Assembly (NCBI GenBank): GCA_019137255.1
Contig: WPDH01000459.1
Coordinates: 1-40,758, forward strand
Length of the DNA stretch: 40,758 nucleotides
Reading direction: 5' to 3'
Origin: Corinectria fuckeliana
Taxonomy: Eukaryota; Ascomycota; Sordariomycetes; Hypocreales; Nectriaceae
How positions within the stretch are numbered: position 1 is the first letter of the stretch; the number at the start of each line of letters is the position of its first letter. Shown one piece after another: positions 1-10,164 of the stretch. The notes below the pieces were generated by a model, which ran no database searches, was not told where the DNA came from, and saw only the letters and a list, made by a program, of their open reading frames with translations. Both the position numbers and the translations under genes were made by a program.

Positions 1-809
1 TATTATTTATATAGATTATTTTATTACTATTTAAAAGCTGACCCTTTTGGTGTAAAATGGGCATATTGTCGGAACTTTTGCACGCCCACTGTAGTAGATG
101 CCTACTTAGGTAGGTAGGTACCTACTAGCTTACTAGACCTAGTAGGTAGCTTAGGTTGGCTCATTGCGGGTCCTGACCCCCCCTGTAGTAAATCGATTAA
201 GCCCCCGGGCTATGTACATAGAACCTTTTTCAGGGGTCTTCAAGGTTGGCTGGATGATGTGGAACCCTGAGGACGTCGCCCGTCCTTAGGTTCGTTCCTG
301 AAGCCAACCCAACGAGTCAGATCGTTCAGACGCACCGGGCTGAGGCATGTCGTGCTTCGTACTTCGTACACATGCATGGTATGCACCGTGATTCCTTGGC
401 ACTGTCAGATATCCTAGGGAGCCAATCACGAGGGTATGATCCATAATAAGATGCAATTGTGTATCATAACTTGCTTCTTATTTGAAGCCAATGCTCTGGG
501 CGAAGAGATCGTTAAGAGACAGGACAATGGAAGGTTCGGCAAAGACCAGAGTGAAAAGGGTGTGGAGAAAACTCAGTCCATTGTTGTCATCTCTCGATCT
601 ATTATACAAAATGGTAATGCTACTACGTACACTGTCATAAGTCTAAAACCCCATCCAGAAACCCAACCTTCTCATCTACTAGTAGTGTTACACATTTTAC
701 AGCCCTCTAAGCAGATGCCAATTTAATCAAACGCCTTCCATGCAGTACATGTAACGTGCCGTCTATCTCTTCTCGCCATGCATTGTACAAGCCAACATCA
801 GCTCGGCCA
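1..809. other. Intergenic flank with AT-rich left edge
   Basis: No supportable gene is seen here. The first ~40 bases are almost pure A/T and resemble the AT-rich DNA at the right end of the window. At 100-155 there are clustered CCTA/TAGG units, including the 14-mer TAGGTAGGTACCTA at 111-124, which recurs at 23324-23337. An open frame at 436-726 (plus, 96 codons) has no recognisable domain and is not called. The right part would hold the 3' flank of the SUV3-type gene, which ends at 810. Confidence 0.6.
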
Positions 810-3198
810 TCAGCGGGGCATGGATGCCACTTCCTGGATGCCACTCCATTTCTCCCCAACCGGCGCATAGTCCGCCACCGCGTCCGGGATGGGCGAGAAA
901 TCCGTCTGCCGTTTGATGTCCTTCAGGACCTGCGCCGACTTCTGCCGCGTGTACGCGTTGCGACGGTTGGTCTTTCGCTTGAAGTCGAGATCTTCGTCGG
1001 TAAAGTCCAGCTTCTCCAGCGTCTCGATCAGCTTCTGCTCCACCAGCGAGCGGACGTGGAACGCCAGCGCCTGGCTCCTGAACATGCCCGAGTACCGGTA
1101 CGACAGCCAGACGTATTGGTTGAGGGCGACGTGCAGCGACTCCAGCTTCCAGAGATAAGCTACCAGAGGCCCGTCGAAGTCTTTCAGCTGGATATCCAGG
1201 AACTCGATAGGGATCGCCTTGATATTGAGCAGCTCTCCGTTCTCGTTTTTGGAAATGATATTGGCGAGGGCGCGGAGCACCTCGAGCGCACCCTCAGCTC
1301 GCAGTGATATGGGGAGGTGACAAATCGTCAGCCTATCAAAGATGGTCATGGGGATATCCTGGATGGCGTCCGCAATCTCCAGGACATCGGCCGGCACGTG
1401 GAGGCAGTATCGGTTGCCTACGGATGCCAGCTCTCGAATGCGCATGAGGATAAATGACAGCGGCGTGTCTTTGGGAAAGTAGGTTGAGAAACGCTCTATG
1501 ACGGCTGCAGGCGGACTGATGTAGGCGGTCGTGATGCTCTCGACCGGAGAATCAAAGGCCTTGTGGATATTTCTGAGATCCGCGTGGTCCATGGCGGTGA
1601 CGTATCCTGTCTTCTGTTCCACGTCGCCATCGGGAGTAGACTCCGTTTCATGCCGAGCAGTACGGTACCGTCCAGCGCGACCGCCAATCTGCTTCAGCTC
1701 GGGATAGGTGAGAAGCCGGTTCTGGTTTCCGTCATACTTGCTGACGGATTCCATGATGACGCGCCGGATCTCGAGGTTCAGACCCATGCCAATGGCATCA
1801 CTGGCCACGATGAAGTCGTAGTCGTTGTCGGGGTTGTTGAACAAGGCCGCCTGCTGGATGCGCACTTCGGGCGGCAAGGATCCGTAGACGATGGCACAGC
1901 GCCGTCCCGTGTACTTCTCCACCATTCGCTTCAAGCTGTGTAGGGTGAGCCGGCTGAAGGCGACAATGGCATCGCCCTTTTGGAGCTTGGCGTAGTCGCC
2001 GTCAATCGCGGAGTCCATGGTTTCGAGAGGGCTCAGTCGTTCGTATCGGTGAATGATGCACTCGTCTCCAATGCTGGCGCAGATCGACTGGAGGAGCTTG
2101 ACCGTACGGTCCTCGCCACAAACGTGAACTTCCCTTGCCTGGACGCCAAGTAGAGCCGTTGTCCAAGCTTGACCACGGTCGGGATCACCAATCATCTGTA
2201 TCTCATCAATGACGGCCACGTCAAACTTCTCGTTGAGAGGCGTCATTTCCACCGTGCAGCTTGAGAAGAACGAATCGGTATGTTCTGGGATCCTCACCTC
2301 CTCTCCCGTCAGGAGGGCGCAAGGCAGCCCCTTTGCTTCGAGTCGCTGGTAGACTTCGGTCGCAAGGAGTCGGAGCGGCCCAGCGTATACACCTCGCTTC
2401 GACTTCTCCAGCGCCTTGAGGGCTCGATACGTCTTGCCGGAGTTGGTGGGTCCGACATGAACATGAATGGTACGCTGCATCGTCCGCGTGGCGGGGAACC
2501 ACTCTTGGGGGAACCGAAAGTCAAGCAGGCGCTTGTGGCTTTCCTCCAATCCTTTCGTGAAGCGTTGTCGAATCAGGAACGACTGGAACGAGTACTGAAT
2601 TTCGTTGGTGAGGCCCTTGAGGTCCTTCAGGATAAATGCATCTCGAAGGTTCCAGAATAGAGGGTTCAAATCCCTCCGGGTGATATTCTGCTCCGCCATC
2701 GAAAAGGCTTGATCCAGGACATCCATGAAGAGGGATGCTTGTCGGTTGAGCTCATCCTCGCCAACGCCAGCGACGGACACATCCGACTGGCTAAAGTTCT
2801 TCAAAACGCCCTGGAAACGCATCAAGACAGTAGAGCGGAACACTGCATGGCGGCCCGAGTACTTTTGCTTGTCCAGGCGAAGCCGAGATTTGGGGTCGTG
2901 GCCTTGGCTCACCTGCGTGCGACTCGTAAGTAACTTGCTTCCCCATTTAGCGAATTTATTTGATGAGCCGACGTATACTTACGGAACTAGCTCGTGAGCG
3001 CGCAGGTATCTTTTTGTCTTTTTTCACCCCGCTGCGTGATGTTAGAGCCTCGGCGATTGTCAACTTTGCATCCTTGGGGCTCTTTTCGAAGGGTTTGACG
3101 CTGGCCCATAGGCGTGGACTCGTTGATAGAGCTCGCTGACATGTCGGGTGAAAGGCGGTGCGAACCGTCCCGGCTCGAAGCAGAAATCTCATGGCCAT
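810..3198 (-). CDS. Mitochondrial ATP-dependent RNA helicase, SUV3 family
   Basis: Two exons: 2983-3198 and 810-2912, with a 70-bp intron 2913-2982 (donor GTAAGT, acceptor GCAG, phase 0). The product is 772 residues. The first ~35 residues are Arg/Ser/Ala-rich without acidic residues, as expected for a mitochondrial presequence. Helicase motifs are in order: Walker A GPTNSGKT (~226-233), DEIQ (~308-311), SDAIGMGLN (~443-451) and QIGGRAGR (~480-487). A C-terminal LSYR-containing segment fits the SUV3 C-terminal domain. SUV3 unwinds RNA for the mitochondrial degradosome and group I intron turnover (family knowledge). The DEIQ box in place of DEAD and the QIGGRAGR motif are typical of this Ski2-related family. 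The start at 3198 is the first ATG of the presequence frame; a second ATG two codons on (3192) is possible. The gene shares a 387-bp divergent promoter with the SNARE gene. Confidence 0.93.
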
Positions 3199-3585
3199 AG
3201 CCTTCTAGCCACGTGCAACATGCTACCCGGTAAAGAAACACGAAATTGTTGGCGGCGGGGGGTCGATTGAATCTCAGACACGCTCACAACGGCAGTCCTT
3301 GAAGATTTGCCTTTGCTACGTGAAGGCGTCTCTGAAATTTCCAGATCCCGGATCATCAATTTAGCCGACCCCAGACGCGCTGCGTCCTGTTGTGAATTAC
3401 CAAGTGGGGCGGCAACGAGATGACGCTGAGACTCCAAAGCGTCATTGTACATCAAGCTACTGTCGACATCACCCTCGCTTCCATCTCGGCCTATCGCCCA
3501 ACGACTCGAGATCACCTCGACTCCAAGCTATACCCACCAGACGGCCTTTGCATCACTCCGCGATTGAAAATAGCCATCCGAAACC
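3199..3585. promoter_or_regulatory. Divergent promoter between SUV3-type and SNARE genes
   Basis: This 387-bp gap lies between two start codons that face away from each other (3198 minus, 3586 plus), so it must hold both promoters and 5' UTRs. No clear TATA box is seen in either direction. Open frames here are not supported as coding. Confidence 0.6.
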
Positions 3586-4384
3586 ATGGCGTCGTCGTCG
3601 ACTCCGGTCACTCCCCTGCTCTAGTGAGTATCCTACTGCTAAACTGCCCGTCGACTGCAGCCGTGATGACATGGACTGAGGGATTGAGAAACGAAGCTAA
3701 CCTTTCGGCGATGGCAGCTCCTGCATCGCGCATAACACGACAATCCTCTCCGAATGCACCACCTCCGCCTCCTCCCAGACCTCGTCGCTCGCGTCCCTGA
3801 TCCTGCCCAAGATTGAACACAGCTCGCCGCAGAAGCTGACGTACACCCACGGCCAACACCAAATCCACTATGTCGCCGAAGCGCCCTCAGAGCACGCCGA
3901 CTCCCCATCTGCCGGAGGTCTGACCTTCCTCGTCATCGCAGACTCGTCTCTTGGTCGCCGCGTGCCGTTTGGCTTCCTATTCGAGATTCGCAAGCGCTTC
4001 TTTGCCGACTTCCCCGAGAGTAGCGACTTCACGGACATGCCCAACTACGGCGCTGGGTCTTTCAACTCTGAACTCAAGAGCCTCATGGTCGAGTACGGCA
4101 CGACGAGCGGAGGCCGCGACGACGCGATTGGAAATGCGAAGCGGGAGATTGACGATGTCCGGGGCATCATGACCAAGAACATCGAGAGCTTGCTGGAGCG
4201 TGGAGAGCGCCTGGATCTGCTCGTTGACAAGACTGACCGAATGGGGGGCAGCGCCAGCGAGTTCCGAGTGCGCAGCCGGGGGCTGAAGCGCAAGATGTGG
4301 TGGAAGAATATCAAGCTGATGGCGCTCCTGGGATTAGTGCTGTTCCTCATCATCATGGCCATTGTTATCGCGGTCAAAAATTGA
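3586..4384 (+). CDS. Longin-type R-SNARE, VAMP7/Nyv1-like
   Basis: Two exons: 3586-3623 and 3718-4384, with a 94-bp intron 3624-3717 (donor GTGAGT, branch GCTAAC, acceptor GCAG). The intron splits a Tyr codon, giving the longin start LLYSCIAHNTTIL. The product is 234 residues. Residues ~10-125 form the longin domain. The SNARE motif runs from about 140 to 200 and its ionic zero-layer Arg is at ~174 in the context LLERGERLDLL. A juxtamembrane KRKMWWKNIK follows, then one C-terminal transmembrane helix (~210-232) and a short luminal tail. It should act as a tail-anchored v-SNARE in fusion at vacuole or endosome (family knowledge); which fusion step cannot be read from sequence. The short first exon is easily missed by gene callers. 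Confidence 0.92.
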
Positions 4385-4735
4385 AGACGCTGCAGTACCG
4401 GGCTAGTAATGGGAATGAGACTGAGAGCGCGCGAGTGGGCCTACACTATCCTCTAAACAGAGCCGAGTCATTCTTTCGAAGTTTCCTTTTACTTTTTGTA
4501 TACCTACGATGGCGGGATTATGGGCGGGACTTGGTGAAACCAAGACAAACGGTGTTTCTTCATGGAAACAAAATGATCCTTTTCAATTTACTGATACCCT
4601 CGAGTCCTGTGTGCCCAAACTCGTGTCTGCGATCCTTTTCAGCGGCTAAGTGCAATAGAGCTGTGCTCTAAACACCCGTAACGTTTGTGTCTGCGTTCTG
4701 ATCAATCAGCAGACTCCTTTCGCCCGCCCTTATTG
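4385..4735. other. 3' flank of SNARE gene, no gene seen
   Basis: This stretch holds the presumed 3' UTR of the SNARE gene and plain sequence. The open frame 4297-4671 overlaps the SNARE C-terminus in another frame and has no coding features. Confidence 0.6.
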
Positions 4736-4925
4736 TCAGCTCCCCCCGTCAAGTAGGAGCTTTACAACGGCCTCGTTTCGCTCCCGAGCAGCCAAGCTCA
4801 ACGACCGAACAGAAGTATTCCTCGCTTCTATATCAACCCTCGGCTCGAGTAGCAGCTTCACGAAACTTGCTGCTGCCTGATACTCAAACCTGCCGCAAGA
4901 CCAAAACAGTCGTGCACTCTGCCGT
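4736..4925 (-). pseudogene. Ankyrin-repeat relic
   Basis: Read on minus, one open frame of about 60 codons ends at a TGA (4736-4738) and contains two ankyrin-like units. Diagnostic pieces are FVKLLLE followed by VDIEARN, then LSLAARERNEAVVKLLLDGG, which matches the helix-loop-helix consensus (…A…G…VVKLLL..GA). There is no start codon, no further repeats up- or downstream, and the frame is too short to be a protein. I read it as the stump of an ankyrin-repeat gene, a family that expands and decays readily in filamentous fungi. It is not part of the ankyrin/vWA pseudogene at 7049, which lies on the other strand. Confidence 0.6.
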
Positions 4926-5167
4926 CCGAACTACACGGTGCCTCAAACGAGCTGTCGGCTGTGCTACGTTTCAAGGGGGCCAGAGTAGTGGTCAGTGATC
5001 GAACGACCCTCTGTGTTGGGTGCTCAAGTATGCAAGATTAACATGTAACACTACTCAGTTAAATTGTGTCTCGATATACTATGCGAGAAACAGTCTATCG
5101 CTGAGCTAGGAGACTATTCGAACATAGGAATTCAGGAAAACTGTGTCAGATACCCTAAACCTTCACT
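4926..5167. other. Non-coding spacer inside the relic cluster
   Basis: No gene, RNA or repeat recognised between the ankyrin relic and the FAD-oxidase pseudogene. Confidence 0.5.
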
Positions 5168-6318
5168 TCAGATTTCCATGTCAGCCAATTCATTCAATTC
5201 CTTCTTAAAGTTCCCAATCTCATAATACCCCCACTGTTTTGCCGCCATGGAATCCGTGCAGTCTTCATCATTCTTCTGGTCCGTCCCATCTCCATCTGGA
5301 GCCCTGGAAACCGGATGCCTTGATCCCACCTAAGAAGTTCTCCGGATCGTTCTTGAAAGCGAAGGAGCTGAAGATGCTGTAGGTTTTGTTGGTGGGATAG
5401 GCTTCCGCGGTTTCTTCCAACCACTGGGCCACCGAGGCCTCATGAAGGAAACGCGTCGACTTCTCCGGCAAGACTCTTTGTTTGAGTTGCTTCGCTAAGC
5501 CCGGCTCTTTGATGTGCTTGTAGATGAGGCCGTCGTTTATTTCCTCCCTTTCCTGCTATGGGAAACCACTAACATCTCCCAGCTACCACGTTTCCATCCC
5601 TGTTCTGCAGCTAGTGGACATTGAGCGTCAGGTTGACCACAACACCAAAATTACCACCACCAGCGCCGCAAAGTGCCCAGAAGAGCCTGCCCTCATCAGA
5701 CTGTCAGTCATCGCTCTCCTTGACAGTGACCAGATCTCCGCCAGCGGTCACCAGGGTGGTCTCCACAAGGGTGTCGCTTCCCATTCCGAAGCTTCTCGTG
5801 AACGGGCCCAGGCCGCCGCCCAGTATGAAGCCACCCACTCCCACAGAGGGACATCGCCCGCCGTTGATAATAAACTCCTCGTATCGGCCGTTGATCAGTG
5901 TCTTGTAGACGTTGCCCCATCGGCAGCCGGCATCGAATGTAACCGTCTTCGACTCCGTGTCGAAACTGACCTTGTTCATCTTCCTGAGATCCAAGGAAAT
6001 GCCCTCGAAGACGGTGGAGTGGCCCGCATACGAGTGACCACCATACTTGATGGTTAATTTGAGGTTCTTCGCCTTCACTTGTCTGATGATCGACTGAACA
6101 TGCGAGACATTCTCGGGTTGAACCACACAGTCAGGTCTCGAGAAGTGGAATAGGAGATTTGCAGTCGCGACAGATCGTTCATACTTCTCCTCTCCAGCTT
6201 CCCATACTGGAATCCTCTCGGAATTCAAGGCCCTAATAGTGCTCTCCAAACTTATGAGAGCGACGATTGAGTAGCAATGTTTGAGAAAGTACAGAATACT
6301 ACGAGCATACACACACAA
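5168..6318 (-). pseudogene. Broken BBE-type FAD-linked oxidoreductase
   Basis: The N-terminal part (complement 5704-6318, 204 codons) is a good FAD-binding domain. It has KYGGHSYAGHS with the His of the 8-alpha-histidyl flavin site (~93-96), GRCPSVGVGG carrying the Cys of the second covalent link (~154-163), and GSDTLVETTLVTAGG. It stops at TGA (5704-5706), but the same frame continues past the stop with GRLFWALCGAGGGNFGVVV until TAG (5611-5613). Further homology then appears in other frames: REEINDGLIYKHI and ASVAQWLEETAEAYPTNKTYS (frame of 5268-5471), RWDQGIRFPG (frame of 5194-5424), and a tail with KQWGYYEIGNFKKELNELAD ending at TGA 5168-5170. The segment expected between the YSIFSSFAFKND and ENFLRWDQGI parts is missing, an internal deletion that I estimate at over 100 residues. 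The gene is therefore dead: at least two nonsense codons, frameshifts and a deletion. In the intact family such enzymes oxidise alcohols or alkaloid- and polyketide-type metabolites. Confidence 0.82.
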
Positions 6319-7048
6319 TTCGGGGGGTTCTCGTTTTATGCTACCCTAGGTCTTAACTGTCAGTATGGACTGTACGTAACAGCACATCGTTTAATGTTAA
6401 GAACTGATCAATATGTTATGTTACATTCAGCATATAGCCTAGTCTAGCACTTTGCATCGGCCTAGTACGCAATATCTCTGTCCGAAGTTGGAAATGTCGT
6501 TTGCTAGACCGGTCAACATTGAGGCCGTGTGGTAACCAACGGTTTACCCTGAAACCTCATGATCGATACACATATTAATTTCTCTTTGGGCAACCTAGGC
6601 TCATCTGGCGAGCTGAAATGCTGCACTTGTCTCCTAGATTAGAGTGAACGACATCTACTAGGTTGTAATCTAAGAATTGCCAAGACACAAACGCCCAATG
6701 AACGATAGCACCCATTGAGCCCCATAGCTCATAAACTGCATATACGAACTGAAGATGATGGGCTGCAATGCAACTATGCTGCCCAGAGAACGCCTGCCGA
6801 CAAAGTGCTGAAATCCTGGACGCGCGGCACATCTGACAGCGGCCCTCAAGAAGGCTCTGACGAAATGGCAGTTGGACATTAATACCTTGCTAGCTGCTCG
6901 TACAAAGGCACTACTATCCCTCTTTACCTTCATGCAAACAGACACTGTCCCTTCCATCGATAGGAAACTCGTCTGTGTTCTCCTCACCAAACCACGTTGA
7001 TACTGTCCGTAAACTAACGAAAGGTTGACCGAAGCTAAGCCTGCAATC
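6319..7048. other. Spacer between two pseudogenes
   Basis: No supportable gene. Open frames on minus (6575-6832, 6670-7056) have no domain features. The region should contain the former promoters of both the minus-strand oxidase and the plus-strand ankyrin/vWA gene. Confidence 0.5.
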
Positions 7049-8888
7049 ATGGGCATTCACGAAGATGCCCGGCAGGGAACCCTCACTGGGCTCAAGATTG
7101 CCGATTACGGTGGGAATGATCCTAAAGTTCTCGACGAACAAGATTCGGCCACCGGCCTGACGCCGCTTGGGGCCTCCCTGGTGGGGGGATTTACCGACCA
7201 GGTCGAGCAACTACTCAAGAAGGGCGCCAAAGCAGAGGCTCCCTCTCGAAAGGGCGAATCTCCACTCCTCCTCGCTTCCTGGAAGAATGACAAGAACTGT
7301 CCTCGAATTATCCAACTTCTCCTCGCCAAGACACCCGCTGGTTTCGTGGACGCGACGACCTCGAGTGCCGGTGAGAAGACACCACTGATGTTTGTTATCG
7401 AGAAGAAGGATATCGAGTCCATCAGGCTACTTCGAAAGGCCGATGCTTCCCTGGAGGTGAGGAACAACGACGGTCTCAATGCGGAATAAATGACCAAGCA
7501 AGCCGACGACAAGGCAATTCTTGGTGCACTTTATCCTCGTAAGGAAGAGGGTGCTCTTAGAAAGCTATCTTTTATGGTTGTCACCTTCCTCCTCTACGTT
7601 GTCGCCTGGATTAACACGCCGCCCATGAAGTCGTCTGTCGCATGCACGGTTTGAATTTTCGATGGAATCCGGGACTCTACCTGGTAAGTACAGCCACTCA
7701 ACAGCCTATCTGTAGTCAAAAGAAAATCTCGTACTGACTGGGGACGTAGACCGTGAGCGGACCTGATGAACCAAACAGCATGGAAGCATTCGAGCAGAAC
7801 GTAGACAAATTCGTGAATGATAATCTCATATTGAAGCGCTTCCTTAAAGGCAAGCCGAAATATATACAAGAACTGGCGAAGAAAGCTGCGGACCTGGAAA
7901 AAGATACGACCACTGCCCTCGGCTGTGAAGCCATTCTGCCCAAAACGGTCAAGGTGACCCTGCATCAGCAAGTTAGGTATTTATTGCGGTAAGTGTCTCG
8001 ACGAGGAGACTAATCCTACATCCCACAAGTTATTTCCCGATTTGATGGACTCTAACAAGGAGTCTTGTTTATTCATAGATGACATCCATGCTCCGCGACG
8101 GTCGATGGGACGCCCAGAAGGAACTCGTCAGTCGAATCGCCAAGATCACCACGCGCATCCTGCCCGACGGTGAAGGTGTCGCGCTTCGCTTCATCAACCA
8201 GGACGTGGAAAAACTCGACAAACTTGACACTAGGTGACATCGGCTCGATCATGGAGGGCATGTCATGGGCGTCCCAAGGCAACACGCAGATTGGCACGTA
8301 CCTCCGATCCAAGATTCTAGAGCCGCTGGTCTATAGCAAGCTCGCCAGCCTTGAAAGACCGCTGCTCGTTTCCATCATTACAGACGGCGTGCCCTCGCAT
8401 GAACCCCAGTCTCAACTTGTAGAAGCCACCGTGGAATTCGGTGAGAAGCTAGAAGGCGCTGGACTACCTCGCGAAAGTGCGCATTCATCTTTATCTCCCG
8501 ATGCCTTTCGGTAATGCCATGTACTGATCGAGTCAACTCGCAGGTGTGAGATTCATGCTTGGCCAGATCGGCAACAGAGTTCCTGGAATCCGTTAGAAAC
8601 AATGCCAGAATTTCCAGGGTGGTATATGTTACTTCCGGTAAGTCTGATCATCATCTACATAGTCTCGCATCCAACGCATCGCCTCCCCGTACCTTTTACT
8701 CACATATCACAGATCAGCTGGATGACAGGTTGGTGAAGTTTAAGGAAAATGAAAGGGAACTCGATCGATGAGTGAGCGTTATCCTCTTCCTTTGTTACTA
8801 GTCTTGTCAGTGGCTTGGAATTCGCTAACCCAAAGGTAAATACCAGCTGATTGAGATATTGTTCTCGCCAATCAGGGATCGTGAATGA
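7049..8888 (+). pseudogene. Broken ankyrin-repeat / von Willebrand A-like protein
   Basis: The first frame starts MGIHEDARQG at 7049 and shows ankyrin units (GLTPLGASLVGGFTDQVEQL, KTPLMFVIEKKDIESIRLL). It is cut by TAA at 7487-7489 but continues in frame with a membrane-like segment (SFMVVTFLLYVVAW). A frame change near 7611-7618 leads to VVCRMHGLN. Introns still look functional: 7684-7749, 7989-8078, 8477-8543, 8638-8712, 8772-8846. Downstream the vWA-like part is clear: RFINQDVE, then TQIGTYLRSKILEPLVYSKL, PLLVSIITDGVPS and QLDDRLVKFKENERELD. Lesions: frame loss at the exon end ~7970-7988; the MIDAS-like start reads CDD then TSM in different frames, so the Ser is gone; an extra A in the A5 run 8209-8213; a frame change ~8570-8580; and TGA (8769-8771) where a Trp is expected just before the last intron. 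Seven or so lesions exclude simple sequencing error. Confidence 0.8.
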
Positions 8889-10164
8889 GTCAAAGACGAG
8901 ATTACGGACTTCCGGGACATAAGCAATGGCAGGAGGAACATGGGATAATCGGGGCTCCTACTTGAAGCTACCGCCTGCCCAGTTAGTTGGAAGGGCATGC
9001 TTTTTCTCTTACTAAATTGAGAGTTCTGCTTTTTAGCTGTACTGATTTTTGCCTCTTCTTTCAATGGGTATTGCTATTCTGTGCAAAAGTGCCCTGCATC
9101 CCATCCCATAGGCCAGCTAAGTGTTCTTTCAAGCCTTTTCCAAAGCCATGCAATCTTCGTCATCGACACCAAGAGATCGCTAAGCTCCATCATTGTGAAA
9201 ATAAACAATCGCTGTGTTTTGGCTCCTTGCCGGAACCCTTCATCCTTGGTCGAAGATTATCCCGGGGGAGATTCCTCGTCATGAAAACCAGTTGTTGTTG
9301 GGCTTCTTTACCGGCTCCCACCTCTCTAACCGCCTTCATCGGCGACATGCCCGATCGGCGTCATAGCTTGGTCCCCCTCCTCCGAGCGTCCTGGTAGACG
9401 TATCCCTGGGTGACGGGGCTCTCCGCCACGCCAAAGCCAGCAGGCGCCGCGGATCGTCGCAGCCTGTCAGTGAAGAAGGCCGGGTGTCGCGTCGAGGCGC
9501 AATGCTGGCCATGCGCGGTCCACGCGATAGGGAGCGCCGGCGAAGCTGAAGCCGAGTCGGCGCCGGGGGCCGGAGAAGCAGCAGAGCCCATGTCTGTGGG
9601 CCAAAACGACGAGTGCGGGGAGATGGGGAAGATGCGAGAGAGCAGGCGTTGAGGGGCCAGAAAAGAAACGGCTTGCGTCTTATGCTCGCCTGGTTGCTTG
9701 GTTGCCCGTTCTCCACGTGCCTCGGTCTCGGCTACAGACTCCGATTGTGCCCTTTCGTCATCCCCCAGAGCTTTCCCCGCATGACTAAGCGATCTACTGG
9801 GAGCTTTTCTGGGCTTCTACAGTTACCCGTCATCTGTCGGGTTTCTTAGCTCAACCTGGGGGTCTTCTGGCTTATATGAATATTGCTACAGTCTGATTTC
9901 CATCTGTGCATATCTCAGAGTGCAAAAGGCACCGTTATGAAGTAGCTAGATCTTTTCTTAGCTCTCTCTGCTGCAGCTGTTGGGAATCTAGATGCCTAAC
10001 TAAGCGTTTCTTTCCGTCTTCCACTCGCCCACGTTAGCGCGGATTGGCAAATAGGCTTGTAGAATAAACTGAGTCGTGGTGAATATACATGGCATGGAGT
10101 GGGTCGTCGTCCGTGGTTGCATCTAAACTATAAAATCACAGTAACCATGGAACACTGCTCCAAC
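8889..10164. other. Long intergenic stretch with one GC-rich island
   Basis: Mostly featureless. A GC-rich island at about 9340-9660 contains overlapping open frames on both strands, one of which is listed separately as a weak candidate. The right part is the 3' flank of the SDR gene. Confidence 0.5.
9361..9591 (-). CDS. Hypothetical small protein, weak candidate
   Basis: A 76-codon frame beginning MGSAASPAPGADSASASPAL and ending near RRRGTKL. It lies in a local GC-rich island and has an Ala/Ser/Pro-rich N-terminus. No signal peptide, membrane helix or known motif is seen. Other frames on both strands are equally open here (9336-9716 minus, 9410-9652 plus), which argues that GC content rather than selection keeps the frame open. 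It is listed only because the composition changes sharply against the flanks. Confidence 0.2.
   Translation of the reverse strand: MGSAASPAPGADSASASPALPIAWTAHGQHCASTRHPAFFTDRLRRSAAPAGFGVAESPVTQGYVYQDARRRGTKL

Noticed and set aside
436..726. 96-codon plus-strand open frame
   Set aside because: It starts MIHNKMQLCIITCFLFEANA, which mimics a signal peptide, but the rest has no Cys pattern or domain and codon use is unlike the neighbours. Too weak to call.
5560..5612. Intron that would remove the stops in the FAD oxidase
   Set aside because: A GT…AG pair could skip the TAG and rejoin frame, but the skipped bases themselves encode family-like sequence (LQNRDGNVVAGR). The upstream TGA and the large deletion would also remain.
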